Source: JADLHS01 sp044225555 (GTDB lineage Bacteria; Verrucomicrobiota; Verrucomicrobiia; Limisphaerales; JADLHS01). Taken from it: a stretch of DNA of 64,000 nucleotides. The position numbers and the translations under genes are program-made. This document shows positions 1 through 9,235 of this stretch, one piece after another (the first letter of the stretch is position 1; every line of letters starts with the position of its first letter). The notes below the pieces were generated by a model. That model saw only the letters and a program-made list of their open reading frames with translations, did not search any database and was not told the DNA's origin. The DNA is taken from positions 1 to 64,000 of the forward strand of contig JBGAIM010000005.1 of the NCBI GenBank assembly GCA_044225555.1, read 5' to 3'.

Positions 1-150
1 GGGAATCCGGAATTGTGGAAGAAAATCCCGATGGAACTCTTTTGTCCCGAGTTCAAGTTTGCGCCCGTGACGGCTCGGATGGTCAGGGTCAGGATTCTTG
101 CAGCCACCCAAAACCCCGTTGTTCGTGAATTCAGTCTCTATGAGAGATGA
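1..150 (+). CDS. C-terminal end of a GH29-like alpha-L-fucosidase (partial)
   Basis: Frame 1 is open from the window edge to a TGA at 148-150 and gives 49 residues ending in a block reading VTARMVRVRIL...NPVVREFSLYER. This looks like the last beta-strands of the F5/8 type C (discoidin-like) module that closes many bacterial GH29 alpha-L-fucosidases, where an 'ARxVRLRIL...P.IREFxLY' ending is common. The catalytic part lies outside the window, so the GH29 assignment is inferred from this tail and from the fucose genes downstream. It could instead be another enzyme with the same discoidin module. A decayed second copy of the same tail follows directly. Confidence 0.6.
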   Translation, partial: GNPELWKKIPMELFCPEFKFAPVTARMVRVRILAATQNPVVREFSLYER

Positions 151-195
151 ACTCATAAGGGCTGGGCACCTTGCTTCCGCGCCGTTCTCGACGAA

Positions 196-411
196 GGCGA
201 CGACGGGTAGTTCCGACCGGTGCAGCTTGAAATCAGGTCGGGCGGGGAGTGGAAGCTCGGTTTTAATATCGCCATGGAAATCCCGAATTGAGGAAGCCCC
301 CCTGGAACGGCTTTGCCCCGGATACAAGTTCCCGCCCAGCTTGTCCGGGCCAGAATCCTCACCGTCACGCAAAGCCCGGTCATTTGTGAATGTCGGTCTT
401 TTGAGCGATAA
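196..411 (+). pseudogene. Decayed copy of a fucosidase C-terminal module
   Basis: The DNA resembles the preceding partial gene but is broken. One frame reads PVQLEIRSGGEWKLG then reaches an in-frame TGA after IPN near 288. Another frame continues with LERLCPGYKFPP, matching MELFCPEFKFAP of the upstream gene. A third frame finishes with LVRARILTVTQSPVICE...FER and TAA at 409-411, matching MVRVRILAATQNPVVRE...YER. The homology therefore needs at least one stop and one frameshift to be bridged, so this is the remnant of a tandem duplicate. No start or catalytic domain is present. Confidence 0.6.
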
Positions 412-461
412 AATCTCGGCTATTCTGCGTGGATACAGTGTTAGCCGGGCGGAAAGCGCCA

Positions 462-475
462 CCCCCGAACGGGGG
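462..475. promoter_or_regulatory. Palindromic site CCCCCGAACGGGGG, copy 1
   Basis: Six-base arms CCCCCG/CGGGGG surround a central AA. The same 14 bases occur at 9133-9146 and 10871-10884, each followed after 89-90 nt by an ATG. This copy lies 89 nt before the discoidin-protein start. There is no T-run after it, so a terminator is unlikely; an operator or leader element is inferred. Confidence 0.5.
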
Positions 476-564
476 ATACAACACTTTTCAATGGGGACTA
501 GAGTCTAATCAAATACGAACCCCGATCCTCTGTTAACCAACAACTAAACCACGCCCAGAACAAA

Positions 565-2472
565 ATGAAAACCCGCACATTCAAACCGTCAGCTCTCTCT
601 CGATTGGCGCTGTTCGCCGTCCTTGCAGCAGCCGGCATGTTCACTAATCTGGCCAGTTCCCAATTGATAGTCACCCCGACCGTCATATCCAATAGTTCCG
701 CCTTCGGTCCACGGGTCGCCCAACATATTGTAGACGGGAGCGGGCTGACCGTCGGCCCTTCGGGAATCCTGGGCGCAGCGGATTCCACCCACGGCAATGA
801 CGTCAATGCCGCGATGTGGTACTCCGATCCTTTCCTGACTCCGCCCGACACCACGCCATGGGTGGTTCTTGATTTCGGAGCAGCTTATGACTTGGAGACC
901 ACACGGATCTGGCAGTTCAATCAAGAGCCGTACGGTTTCACAGTGTATGGGGCGGCGGAGGTCGAGATCTCGGTTTCCAGTGATAACACAAACTACACTT
1001 CGCTGGGTTCGGTCTTCCCCACCCGAGCTGGCGGTACCAACGGCGAGCCGGCGCAGGATTTTAGCACGCCGAACACCGGTGTGCGCTATGTGAAACTCCA
1101 AATCTGGACCAGCTTCGGCGGGGCCCAGGCGACGGGGCTTTCGGAAGTGCGATTCGTGGTGGCTTCGAACACCGCGCCGCCCGTGATCACTGGGCAGCCG
1201 CAGAACCAGACCCTGGCGCCCGGTGCAAATGCGTCGTTCGCCGTGACAGCGGTTGGACCAACACCCCTTACCTATCAATGGAGAATGGCTGGCACGAACC
1301 TGACCAATGGCGGCAACATCTCCGGCGTCACCACCAGCAACTTGGTTGTTTCCACCGTGGACCTGACTTCCGAAGGTCAATACGATGTCGTAATTGGCAA
1401 TGCCAATGGTTTGGTGACCAGTACCAAGGCGCAACTCGTGCTCGGCAGCCCAATCATCACGCAGCAGCCACTGAATGTGACCAAGGCGGTTGGCATGACG
1501 GCGAGCTTCACGGTCGCGGCCACCGACTTCGCCGGCAGTGCGGCAACCCTGACCTACCAATGGCGGAAGAACGGCACCAATCTGGTTGATGGCGGCAACA
1601 TCGCCGGGGCCACGACCACCAACCTCATTATCACCGGTCTGAAGACTGACGACAATGGCACGTATCGCGTCCTCGTCACCGACAGCATTGGCAAGACGAC
1701 GTTGAGCGCAAACCGCACGTTGATAGTTGCGCCATATCCTTCGGTCAGCCTGAGTTTCATCAATCAGCCGATCCTTGCCCCCACCGTGGCAACCAACAGT
1801 TCCCAGTTTGGTCCCCGCACGGCACAGCACATCGTAGATGGATCAGGTCTTACGGTGGGAGCCTCGGGCATCTTAGGCGCCGCGGATACCACTCATGGCA
1901 ATGACGTGGACGCATCCATGTGGTATTCTGACCCGTTTCTGACTCCGCCCGACACAACCCCGTGGGTTATCCTCGATTTGGGTTCAGTGTACGACCTGCA
2001 AACCACCCGCCTCTGGCAGTATAACCAATCACCCTACGGCTTCACCGTGTATGGGGCCGCCGAGGTCGAGATTTCCGTGTCCAGTGACAACGTGACCTAC
2101 AACTCCTTGGGCTCGGTTTTCCCCGCCCGCGCCGGAGGTACCAACGGCGAGCCAGCGCAGGATTTCAGCACGCCGACCAACGGAGTGCGCTTTGTGAAAC
2201 TTCAGATCTGGACCAGCTTCGGTGGCGCCCAAGCGACCGGGCTGTCCGAAGTGCGATTTGTCGCCGCTGGCAGCCGGATTAACGCCATCCTCGGCAACGG
2301 CGTCCTGGGATTGCACTACCAGCTCCAGTATAATGCCACCTTGAATCCGGCGACCTGGCAGGTGCTGCAGGACATTCCGACGCTTAATAGCAACCCGCTC
2401 TCCGTGACGGATGGCACGCAGGCATCCACGCAGACGGCCAGATTTTATCGCGCGGTCCTCGTGCTTCCCTAA
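565..2472 (+). CDS. Secreted discoidin/Ig-like carbohydrate-binding protein
   Basis: This 635-residue protein begins with a Sec signal peptide (charged KTRTFKP, then a hydrophobic stretch ending near residue 33). It then has an F5/8 type C-like domain (about 36-200), two Ig-like domains each with a YQWR...G motif (about 205-295 and 297-392), a second F5/8-like domain (about 404-570) and a short C-terminal beta module ending ARFYRAVLVLP. The two discoidin units are about 85% identical by eye, so the domain was duplicated recently. No catalytic motif is visible. The likely role is extracellular glycan binding for the fucose locus. It is followed 18 nt later by a prepilin-like gene, a pairing repeated at 22469-25078. 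The start is a clear ATG ahead of the signal peptide. Confidence 0.8.
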   Translation: MKTRTFKPSALSRLALFAVLAAAGMFTNLASSQLIVTPTVISNSSAFGPRVAQHIVDGSGLTVGPSGILGAADSTHGNDVNAAMWYSDPFLTPPDTTPWVVLDFGAAYDLETTRIWQFNQEPYGFTVYGAAEVEISVSSDNTNYTSLGSVFPTRAGGTNGEPAQDFSTPNTGVRYVKLQIWTSFGGAQATGLSEVRFVVASNTAPPVITGQPQNQTLAPGANASFAVTAVGPTPLTYQWRMAGTNLTNGGNISGVTTSNLVVSTVDLTSEGQYDVVIGNANGLVTSTKAQLVLGSPIITQQPLNVTKAVGMTASFTVAATDFAGSAATLTYQWRKNGTNLVDGGNIAGATTTNLIITGLKTDDNGTYRVLVTDSIGKTTLSANRTLIVAPYPSVSLSFINQPILAPTVATNSSQFGPRTAQHIVDGSGLTVGASGILGAADTTHGNDVDASMWYSDPFLTPPDTTPWVILDLGSVYDLQTTRLWQYNQSPYGFTVYGAAEVEISVSSDNVTYNSLGSVFPARAGGTNGEPAQDFSTPTNGVRFVKLQIWTSFGGAQATGLSEVRFVAAGSRINAILGNGVLGLHYQLQYNATLNPATWQVLQDIPTLNSNPLSVTDGTQASTQTARFYRAVLVLP

Positions 2473-2490
2473 GTTGGAGGCCCAGTGACC

Positions 2491-3378
2491 ATGGTAAAAA
2501 ACATGAACGCTGTGCATGCAAACAACCCCTCCGCAGCCACCGGGCTGCGGAGGGCGTTCACCCTGATCGAACTGCTGGTGGTCATCGCCATCATCGCCAT
2601 TCTGGCCGCCATGCTGCTGCCGGCACTTACGAAGGCAAAACTCAAAGCTACGGGGGCGGCCTGTCTCAGCAACGAGAAACAGTTGCTCGTGGCGACCTTG
2701 ATGTATGCCAATGATAACGACGACGGGATCATACCCAGCACCTTCAACGTAAACGGAAGCCCCGTCGGGATGATCGGGGGTGGCTTCTGGGCGGCTCCAA
2801 CCCCACCGATTTCCGGCGGGGTCAAAGACCAGACGGAAGCGTTGAATCGGGTTACGAAAGGGCTGATGCAATCCCCATTGTGGGATTACAAGATTAGCGT
2901 CGGCCTGATCCATTGTCCCGGCGACACGCGCACGCGGAAGGCCTTTGGGCAGGGATGGGCTTGGGATAGTTATTCGAAGGCCGATCCGATGAACGGTGGC
3001 GGTTGGAACAACGGAACTTGGGGCGCAGCTTCAAGTCTTTTTAAGAAGCTCGGCGCGGTTCCCAAACCATCCACCTCCTTCATATTCCTTGAGGAGGCAG
3101 ATTCGCGCGGATTCAACCAAAGCACGTGGGTGTTCAATCAGAAACCGCCGGGCTGGGTGGACGTCTTCGCCATTTTTCACGGTAGTTGGAGTACCTTCGG
3201 GTTTGTGGACGGCCACGCGGAAGGCCACGTCTGGAAAGATCCGAAGACCATTGAAGCGGCGCGGAACTCCGCCAACGGCATGGACAGCATTTACTGGAGC
3301 GGCGGGAACGCTTCTAACCCTGATTTCGTCTGGGTATACGACCGCTACATGACGCCAGCCTGGCAACCGTTGCAATAA
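2491..3378 (+). CDS. Prepilin-type protein with H-X9-DG motif
   Basis: The N-terminus carries the class III signal FTLIELLVVIAIIAI preceded by charged residues, the hallmark of type IV pilin/type II pseudopilin proteins cut by prepilin peptidase; the residue before Phe is Ala instead of Gly. The C-terminal part has an exact H-X9-DG motif (HGSWSTFGFVDG), typical of the large pseudopilin-like families of Verrucomicrobiota and Planctomycetota. Length (295 residues) fits that group. ATG 2491 is chosen because GGAGG lies about 10 nt upstream; a GTG at 2485 would be too close. It probably sits at the cell envelope as a filament or secretion component serving the binding protein encoded just upstream. 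Its exact partner is unknown. Confidence 0.82.
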   Translation: MVKNMNAVHANNPSAATGLRRAFTLIELLVVIAIIAILAAMLLPALTKAKLKATGAACLSNEKQLLVATLMYANDNDDGIIPSTFNVNGSPVGMIGGGFWAAPTPPISGGVKDQTEALNRVTKGLMQSPLWDYKISVGLIHCPGDTRTRKAFGQGWAWDSYSKADPMNGGGWNNGTWGAASSLFKKLGAVPKPSTSFIFLEEADSRGFNQSTWVFNQKPPGWVDVFAIFHGSWSTFGFVDGHAEGHVWKDPKTIEAARNSANGMDSIYWSGGNASNPDFVWVYDRYMTPAWQPLQ

Positions 3379-3530
3379 TAATTGGGTTGGCAAAGAAATG
3401 GCCCTCCAGGGCATGGATTTCGCCGTAACAAGGTTAAGAGGTGGGGCCAGTAATTAATGCAACAACGCGCTTGGAAACTTTACGGCGTTCCGGCTTGGTG
3501 GAGGTTGAGTGGATCGGAAGATAGGTGGCT

Positions 3531-3560
3531 CCCCGCAGTGGTTCAGCAATCACTGCGGGG
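3531..3560. terminator. Strong hairpin, probable terminator
   Basis: A perfect 10-bp inverted repeat (CCCCGCAGTG / CACTGCGGGG) with a 10-nt loop is followed by TAGTTTT. It lies in the 240-nt gap between the prepilin gene and the GH2 gene. The short T-rich tail makes a Rho-independent terminator plausible, separating the two units. Nothing else was recognised in this gap. Confidence 0.55.
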
Positions 3561-3632
3561 TAGTTTTGTCGCGAACGAAAAGCCGGAAGCCGCTTTGCCT
3601 GAGATTGAAATGATCTTTCTGTGATAAATTAC

Positions 3633-6600
3633 ATGAAACTCCAGAGGACCCTACTTGGTCAGCTACTCGCCCTGCTCGGTGGATTGTGGAGCTGGCATGC
3701 CGTCAGCGCCGATGTCCTGCCGCCCGCCCGCCTCTCACTTGCGGGCAGCGACTGGTGGCTTCGCGAGGACCCGGCCGCAACCGGTCTGAAACAGAAGTTC
3801 TACCAGAATCCGGTTCCCGCCACCGATTGGATTCCAGCCCAGGTGCCGGGCAATGTGCAGGCCGATGTGGAGCAGGCCCACAAACTGCGCCCCGTCTTTT
3901 ACGGCGCGACCGATCCCAACCTGTACGAGGTCGCAGAGAAGGACTGGTGGTATCGGAAGGACTTTGTCGTGCCCGCGTCATTCGAAGGACGAAGACTGAC
4001 ACTCGTGTTCGACGGAGTGGATGAACGGTGTGAAATTTGGCTGAATGGCAGCAAGATCGGTGGCAACGCAGGAATGTTCCGCCGCTTTGAGTTTGACGTG
4101 ACAGCTTTGGCCCGGCCAGGCCAGACCAATCAACTGGCGGTTTGGTTGGCCCGGATGCCCGCCGAGTTGGTCCCCTACATTATCAACTCGGATGGACCCG
4201 GCGAAAAGGACCCCTTTGGTCCGTTCGGATTCATGACGGCAGTTAACCGGACGCGGGAGGTGCTCAAGGACCTCAAGACACCGGGCAATTTCAGTTACGA
4301 TTGGGCCTTCAATGTCTGGACGCTCGGCATCTGGAAGGATGTCCGCCTCGAAGCGACGGGGCCCGCGCGCATCCAATGGACGCGCATCGAATCGGCGGTG
4401 GCCAAAGATTTCGGCAGCGCTACGGTTCGCGCCACATTGGAGGTGGACAGCCCGGCGGAGCAACCCGTCCAAGCGAAGTTTCAAGTCACCCGGATGGGCA
4501 CGACCTTGTCCAGCTCCGTTGAGACGGTACTGAAGCCGGGGCGCAATTTGGTTGCAACGGAAATCCCTGTTGATCGTCCTGCCCTCTGGTGGCCTGCTGG
4601 TCAGGGAGAACAGCCGCTTTACACCCTGGAAGCGAAATTGACTTTGCCCGATGGAACTTTGAGTGATGCGCGTTCGGTCCGGTTCGGAATTCGGGACCTC
4701 CAGTGGGTTTATACCGAGGGCGCGCCCACCAATTACATCAACCGCTATCAACTCGTCATCAATGGTCGCAAGGTGCGGACGATTGGCAGCGGACTGATCC
4801 ATCCAGGCGTGTTCCCCGCGTGCGTCTCCGCGCACAATCTCCAGTTGCTGCACCAGGCCAAGGCCTGCGGCATAAACACGCTCCGGATCAACGGCGGTGG
4901 TGGTGGGTCGCTGTTTAATGAGGAATGGTACAACCTCGCCGATGAGCTGGGTATCATGATTCAGTCGGAGTTTCCGATTGGCAACTCAACCGAAGGCCGA
5001 CCCGAAACGGATGAAGTCTTCCTGCGGAACCTCGAAATCAGTTGCCGTAGCATGATCAAGGAAGCCCGCAATCATCCCTGCATCATCGAATTTGGCGGCG
5101 GCAACGAGATGGAGTGGGATGAGGCCAGCAAACATCCCGCGCTGCAAGTGATGCGCAAAGTGCTGGCTGAGGAGACGACCACCTTGTTTCGCGCCACCAG
5201 TCCGGATCTGGGGGGCAAACACTGTCCGTGGGATTTTGATATTCTCGGAGGCAATACGGGCGAGCGCTGGGAGGCCATGCCCAACCTCGGCTACGTGGCT
5301 TCCTATGCTCATTACAATTCGTTCCTGCAATCCACCAAGAATCCGGCCACCGAGACCATGAGCTACAGCGAGATGGGCACTTGTTCACCCTCGCATCTGG
5401 AGGTCTGGTATCGCGATGCCCCGCTCGCCTCCCAATGGCCCCTCGAGGATGTGGATGACCCGGTTTTGGTCCGCAAGAACGCGACGCGCGCCGTGTTCTC
5501 CTCCGAACATTGGCTGATGAAGAAGCGCATCGAAACGGTGTTCGGCCCGCTCGACAATTTACCGGAGGTGATTGCCGCGGGCCAGTACCTCGGGGCGGAC
5601 GGTTTGCGTTACATTTATGACGAATTGCGTCGCAAGGGTCTGCGGTTGGCCAATATTACCAGCCACTGTTACAGCGAGCCGCATCCCAATCTGGCCGGCA
5701 GCTACCTTGTGGATTACGCTGGGCGGACTTTGATGAACTATGATTTCCTCCAGCAGGCGATCAGCCCCATCAGTCTATCGCTTCGGATTGGCGACGCCTT
5801 CTACAAACCTGCCGACGGGGTGAAAGCGGAACTCTCCCTTGTGAGCGACGCTGCGCAGTCCGGTTCCGGCATCCGCTGGAGCTGGCTCGCCCGCGACCGG
5901 AATGGGAAAGTATTTGATCGAGGGAGTGGTGTTGCAGACATGCAGCCGTTGGAAGTCAAAATGCTCGGAACGATCAATCCAAAATTATCGGGTAAGGAAG
6001 CCACCGGACTCGTTTTCGTGGAAATGCGCGTTGAATCCGCAGATGGGAAGCCGCTGACCGAGCGCGTGCAGGTTTTTGGGGAGCGTGGTCAAAAAGGGCC
6101 TTTCGCGGGCCTATTGAAGAACCACGACCCCAAGACTGCCAACAATCCCGTTCGCCGTACCGCGTTGACGGTCAAAGCGGCCCCGGTGCGCCTGGAAGGT
6201 GATCAGGAAGTACTGGAGCTGGAGATGCACAACACGGGTTCGATGACGGCCTTGTTCTGCGAACCGCATCCCGTGCTCTATTATCGAACTGACCTGATCG
6301 TGGAAAATAACAATTGTTTCATCCCCCCGGGCGAAACTCGGACCATTGTCATCCGCAGCCCGCGCGTGCCAGCTTGCGGCCTTTCGCTCGCTCAAACCGG
6401 CTGGCGGATTTCGTGTTGGAATGCCGACGATTTGACAGTCGCGCCCGACAAGAGTGTCCTGCTTACGGTCGGGCGCCGCGACGAAATGTGCCGCGAGTTC
6501 GCTGGTTACTTCCTGCCCCAGAGCATAAAGGGAACGGAGGTCACCAACTGCGGCGGGAATCGGCCGCCTGCCGATTCGCTGCCCTATCGTTTGAAGGTCG

Positions 6601-6917
6601 GAGGGGAGGCCCGGTTTGAGTTCAACTTGGCCACGGATCAAGCAATCCAACCGGCCCGCCTGCGGCTTCACACAGCGGACCAGTCCAAGACTGATCAGAC
6701 GATTATCGAAGTGGAACTGAACGGCCAAAAGATGGAGCGCCTGCTTCCGAAGGGGTTGGGAATCCAAAGTCGCGACCCGGCCCACCTTGCGTTTCCAGCC
6801 ACGGTGGAATTCGACGTTCCCAAATCGCAACTGCGAAAAGGCAAGAATCGCCTGACTGTCAGCGTTAAGGGCGACGGCTGGTTTACTTGGGACTCCCTTG
6901 ACCTTGTAACGGACTGA
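3633..6917 (+). CDS. Secreted glycoside hydrolase family 2 enzyme (beta-mannosidase/glucosaminidase-like)
   Basis: This protein of about 1094 residues has a signal peptide, then the GH2 sugar-binding jelly roll (WYRKDF, VDERCEIWLNG, GMFRRFEFDVT), an Ig-like domain and a (beta/alpha)8 barrel. FGGGNEMEW supplies the presumed acid/base Glu (about 492) and SYSEMG the presumed nucleophile Glu (about 580), in the order and spacing expected for GH2. About 350 further residues at the C-terminus, including a LRLHTADQ...ELNG beta-sandwich, make it longer than a minimal GH2. ATG 3633 is preferred to GTG 3621 because it starts the signal peptide. Substrate cannot be read from sequence; in this context it probably trims a fucose-containing glycan. 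Confidence 0.8.
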   Translation: MKLQRTLLGQLLALLGGLWSWHAVSADVLPPARLSLAGSDWWLREDPAATGLKQKFYQNPVPATDWIPAQVPGNVQADVEQAHKLRPVFYGATDPNLYEVAEKDWWYRKDFVVPASFEGRRLTLVFDGVDERCEIWLNGSKIGGNAGMFRRFEFDVTALARPGQTNQLAVWLARMPAELVPYIINSDGPGEKDPFGPFGFMTAVNRTREVLKDLKTPGNFSYDWAFNVWTLGIWKDVRLEATGPARIQWTRIESAVAKDFGSATVRATLEVDSPAEQPVQAKFQVTRMGTTLSSSVETVLKPGRNLVATEIPVDRPALWWPAGQGEQPLYTLEAKLTLPDGTLSDARSVRFGIRDLQWVYTEGAPTNYINRYQLVINGRKVRTIGSGLIHPGVFPACVSAHNLQLLHQAKACGINTLRINGGGGGSLFNEEWYNLADELGIMIQSEFPIGNSTEGRPETDEVFLRNLEISCRSMIKEARNHPCIIEFGGGNEMEWDEASKHPALQVMRKVLAEETTTLFRATSPDLGGKHCPWDFDILGGNTGERWEAMPNLGYVASYAHYNSFLQSTKNPATETMSYSEMGTCSPSHLEVWYRDAPLASQWPLEDVDDPVLVRKNATRAVFSSEHWLMKKRIETVFGPLDNLPEVIAAGQYLGADGLRYIYDELRRKGLRLANITSHCYSEPHPNLAGSYLVDYAGRTLMNYDFLQQAISPISLSLRIGDAFYKPADGVKAELSLVSDAAQSGSGIRWSWLARDRNGKVFDRGSGVADMQPLEVKMLGTINPKLSGKEATGLVFVEMRVESADGKPLTERVQVFGERGQKGPFAGLLKNHDPKTANNPVRRTALTVKAAPVRLEGDQEVLELEMHNTGSMTALFCEPHPVLYYRTDLIVENNNCFIPPGETRTIVIRSPRVPACGLSLAQTGWRISCWNADDLTVAPDKSVLLTVGRRDEMCREFAGYFLPQSIKGTEVTNCGGNRPPADSLPYRLKVGGEARFEFNLATDQAIQPARLRLHTADQSKTDQTIIEVELNGQKMERLLPKGLGIQSRDPAHLAFPATVEFDVPKSQLRKGKNRLTVSVKGDGWFTWDSLDLVTD

Positions 6918-7123
6918 GGTCATTGATCTTCAAGGAAAGACTTTCGCCCGCAGAGTTCTGTTCAGATGCGAACGGGGTCTGGAGTAATTGCCATCATCCA
7001 GATGCGTATTGCCTTGCCCCGATTTGGCAGGCTAGCCAGTGCCCCGAGTTCCCGTAGGGCAGAGGGTAAATAACAAGCTGAAATGTCAATATGCTCAATC
7101 CCAACAGCAATGCGACATGCCGC

Positions 7124-8915
7124 ATGAAAAAAACTCCGATTTGCCTTGCTGCCTGCTTTTCGCCATGGTGCTTGCCTAGGCGCTTCAAGCTGCTCCCGCA
7201 ACAATCCACACAAATGTGGCAACCAGTGCGGCGCATACCGAATCAGGGCAAATTGAGAATCCCCGCGGCGAATGGATCCAAAACTCGCGTTTCGCCATGT
7301 TTATTCACTGGGGACTTTACTCGGAATTGGGGGGCCACTGGAACGGGAAAACCTATTACGGAATCGCGGAATGGATTATGAACCGCGCACGCATCCCGGT
7401 TGCCGACTACTCCGCCGTGGCCGCGCGCTTTGATCCCAAGAACTTCGATGCCCGGGCGTGGGTGCAAGTCGCCCGTGATGCGGGCATGCGGCACATCATG
7501 ATCACGTCCAAACACCACGACGGGTTTGCGATTTTCGGCTCAAAGGCCGGCCCATTCAACATAGTGGATGCCACCCCTTTCAAACGTGACGCGCTTAAGG
7601 AACTCTCGGCAGCCTGCCAGGCCAGTGGCCTCCGTTTGGGTTTTTATTACTCGCAATCCGCCGATTGGCACGAACCCGACGCCATAGGCAACACGTGGGA
7701 TTTCCAGGGACGCGAACAGGACTTCCGGCGCTATCTTCAAGGCAAGGCCGTTCCTCAAATCGAAGAACTATTGAGCGGCTACGGACCAGTGGCCGGGATG
7801 TGGTTCGATACACCTGGCCCCATAACGCCCGCACAGTCGCGCATGCTGGTGGACTTGGTGCACAAACTGCAGCCCGAATGCCTCGTGAATAGCCGCATTG
7901 GAAATAATCTCGGCGATTATGAAACGCTGGGAGATCAGGAAATCCCCCCGGTTGCCCCGTCCGGGTTTGTGGGAATCTATTGACACGATGAACGACACCT
8001 GGGGCTACGCGATCCAAGACCATAATTGGAAGAGCCCGCGGGAAATAGTGATCCGACTGGTCCGGGTGGTGAGTCGGGGCGGCACTTATATGCTTAACGT
8101 CGGGCCTGACGGCATGTGTGAGCATACTTCGCGAGGTGGGCCGCTGGGTTCACGCAAACGAGGCCGCCATTCATGGCGCCGGTCCGACTGTCTTCGGCCA
8201 ACTGGCTTGGGGAGAATGCACGACCCGCAGCAACACACTCTACCTCCATGTCTTTCAATGGCCCGCCAACCGCCGCCTCATCCTTCCCGGTCTCCAGACT
8301 CAAGTCCTCACCGCCCGGCTGTCCAGCGGCGAGAAGGTTGCATTCAACTCGTCCTCGAATGGAGTCACGCTTACGCTGCCTAACCAGCAACCGGACTGGT
8401 TGATTCCTGTAATTGCCATCGAATTGACTGGCCCTCCCGCCGCGAGCCGTGACCAATACGTCCTTAACGACCATCGCCAAACGCTTGAGGCCGGTACCGC
8501 CCGCTTGAAAGTCGCCAGGCAAACGTCGGTAAGTTGGATGGAAAAATTCGGTGATTGGAAACATGCGGATTGCCTCGTCGGTTGGCGGGGACGCGAGAGC
8601 TCCGCTACCTGGGAATTCCTCACCCTGGAACCCGGCTCGTTCTACCTTGATGTGGACTACAGTTGTCCCGCCGAGGATGATTACTCCGAGTGGTACGTCA
8701 GCGCCGCAGACGTCGGGATCACTTTTCCGCTGATCGACACGGGAGATCGCCCAAAGCGCTCTGCGTTTGGCGGCTCGCTTCCCCGCTTTCGCACCTACCG
8801 GATCGGGGTCGTGGAGTTTAAGAAACCTGGTCCACAGCGGCTCACTCTCGGTCCGCTCGGATCGGAAGGCGCAGGACTTAAGATCTCGGGGCTAATCCTC
8901 TCGCCAGTGCACTAG
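7124..8915 (+). pseudogene. Broken alpha-L-fucosidase (GH29)
   Basis: The conserved GH29 core is present: RFAMFIHWGLYS, HIMITSKHHDGFAIF, YYSQSADWH and MWFDTPGP with the presumed nucleophile Asp near 7806. It is split over three frames. A signal peptide begins in frame 2 at ATG 7124, but the core lies in frame 1, which has a TAG at 7177. A shift at a six-C run (7944-7949) is needed to pass from QEIPP to LWESIDTMNDTWGY, and a second shift near 8112 joins LNVGPDGM to SILREVGRWVHAN, with several expected residues missing there. The C-terminal part to 8915 is intact in a third frame. A single homopolymer error could explain one lesion but not all, so true decay is likely. Confidence 0.8.
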
Positions 8916-9235
8916 CCGAAGGCGTGATCATTGGTATCCCATTAGGCGAAACTCACTGATGATCGGCGCTGCAGCAGCTCAAGGTGGAAGCCGCCGGCGC
9001 AATCCGCGGGATTCAATAGCTGACCATCGTGGTAGGGAACAAGTTCCACTGGCTTGTGTAAGGCAGCGAGCCTTCTCTGCGATCTCAGCCGTGGTGGTTT
9101 TAATCTTGAGTGCGTCCATATTACCTTACCTACCCCCGAACGGGGGGGTATGCCATCTCCCCGATGCCGCCATAATCATGGAAAAACTAGGCAGGGAGAG
9201 CGACAGTCCAACTCGCTCTCCTTCATCAATATGCC
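8916..9235. other. Intergenic leader before the transporter
   Basis: This 320-nt stretch holds no convincing gene. Its only notable element is the second copy of the CCCCCGAACGGGGG palindrome at 9133-9146. It probably carries the promoter of the transporter gene; no clear -35/-10 pair was identified. Confidence 0.5.
9133..9146. promoter_or_regulatory. Palindromic site CCCCCGAACGGGGG, copy 2
   Basis: Identical to the site at 462-475 and placed 89 nt before the transporter start. The symmetry extends outward here (TA before, GGTA after). Confidence 0.5.

Noticed and set aside
462..475. CCCCCGAACGGGGG as a Rho-independent terminator
   Set aside because: No T-run follows any of the three copies and they lie at a fixed distance before starts, which fits a regulatory site better.
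589..1830. Minus-strand open frame of 413 codons opposite the discoidin protein
   Set aside because: The repeated discoidin units generate a repeated reverse frame; the forward protein has a signal peptide and domains.
3424..3440. CCGTAACAAGG resembling the 3' end of 16S rRNA
   Set aside because: Only about ten bases match; the rest of helix 45 and the anti-Shine-Dalgarno sequence are missing.
7944..7949. GH29 frameshift as a simple homopolymer sequencing error
   Set aside because: Removing one C would fix this site, but the stop at 7177 and the second shift near 8112 with missing residues remain, so the gene still counts as broken.
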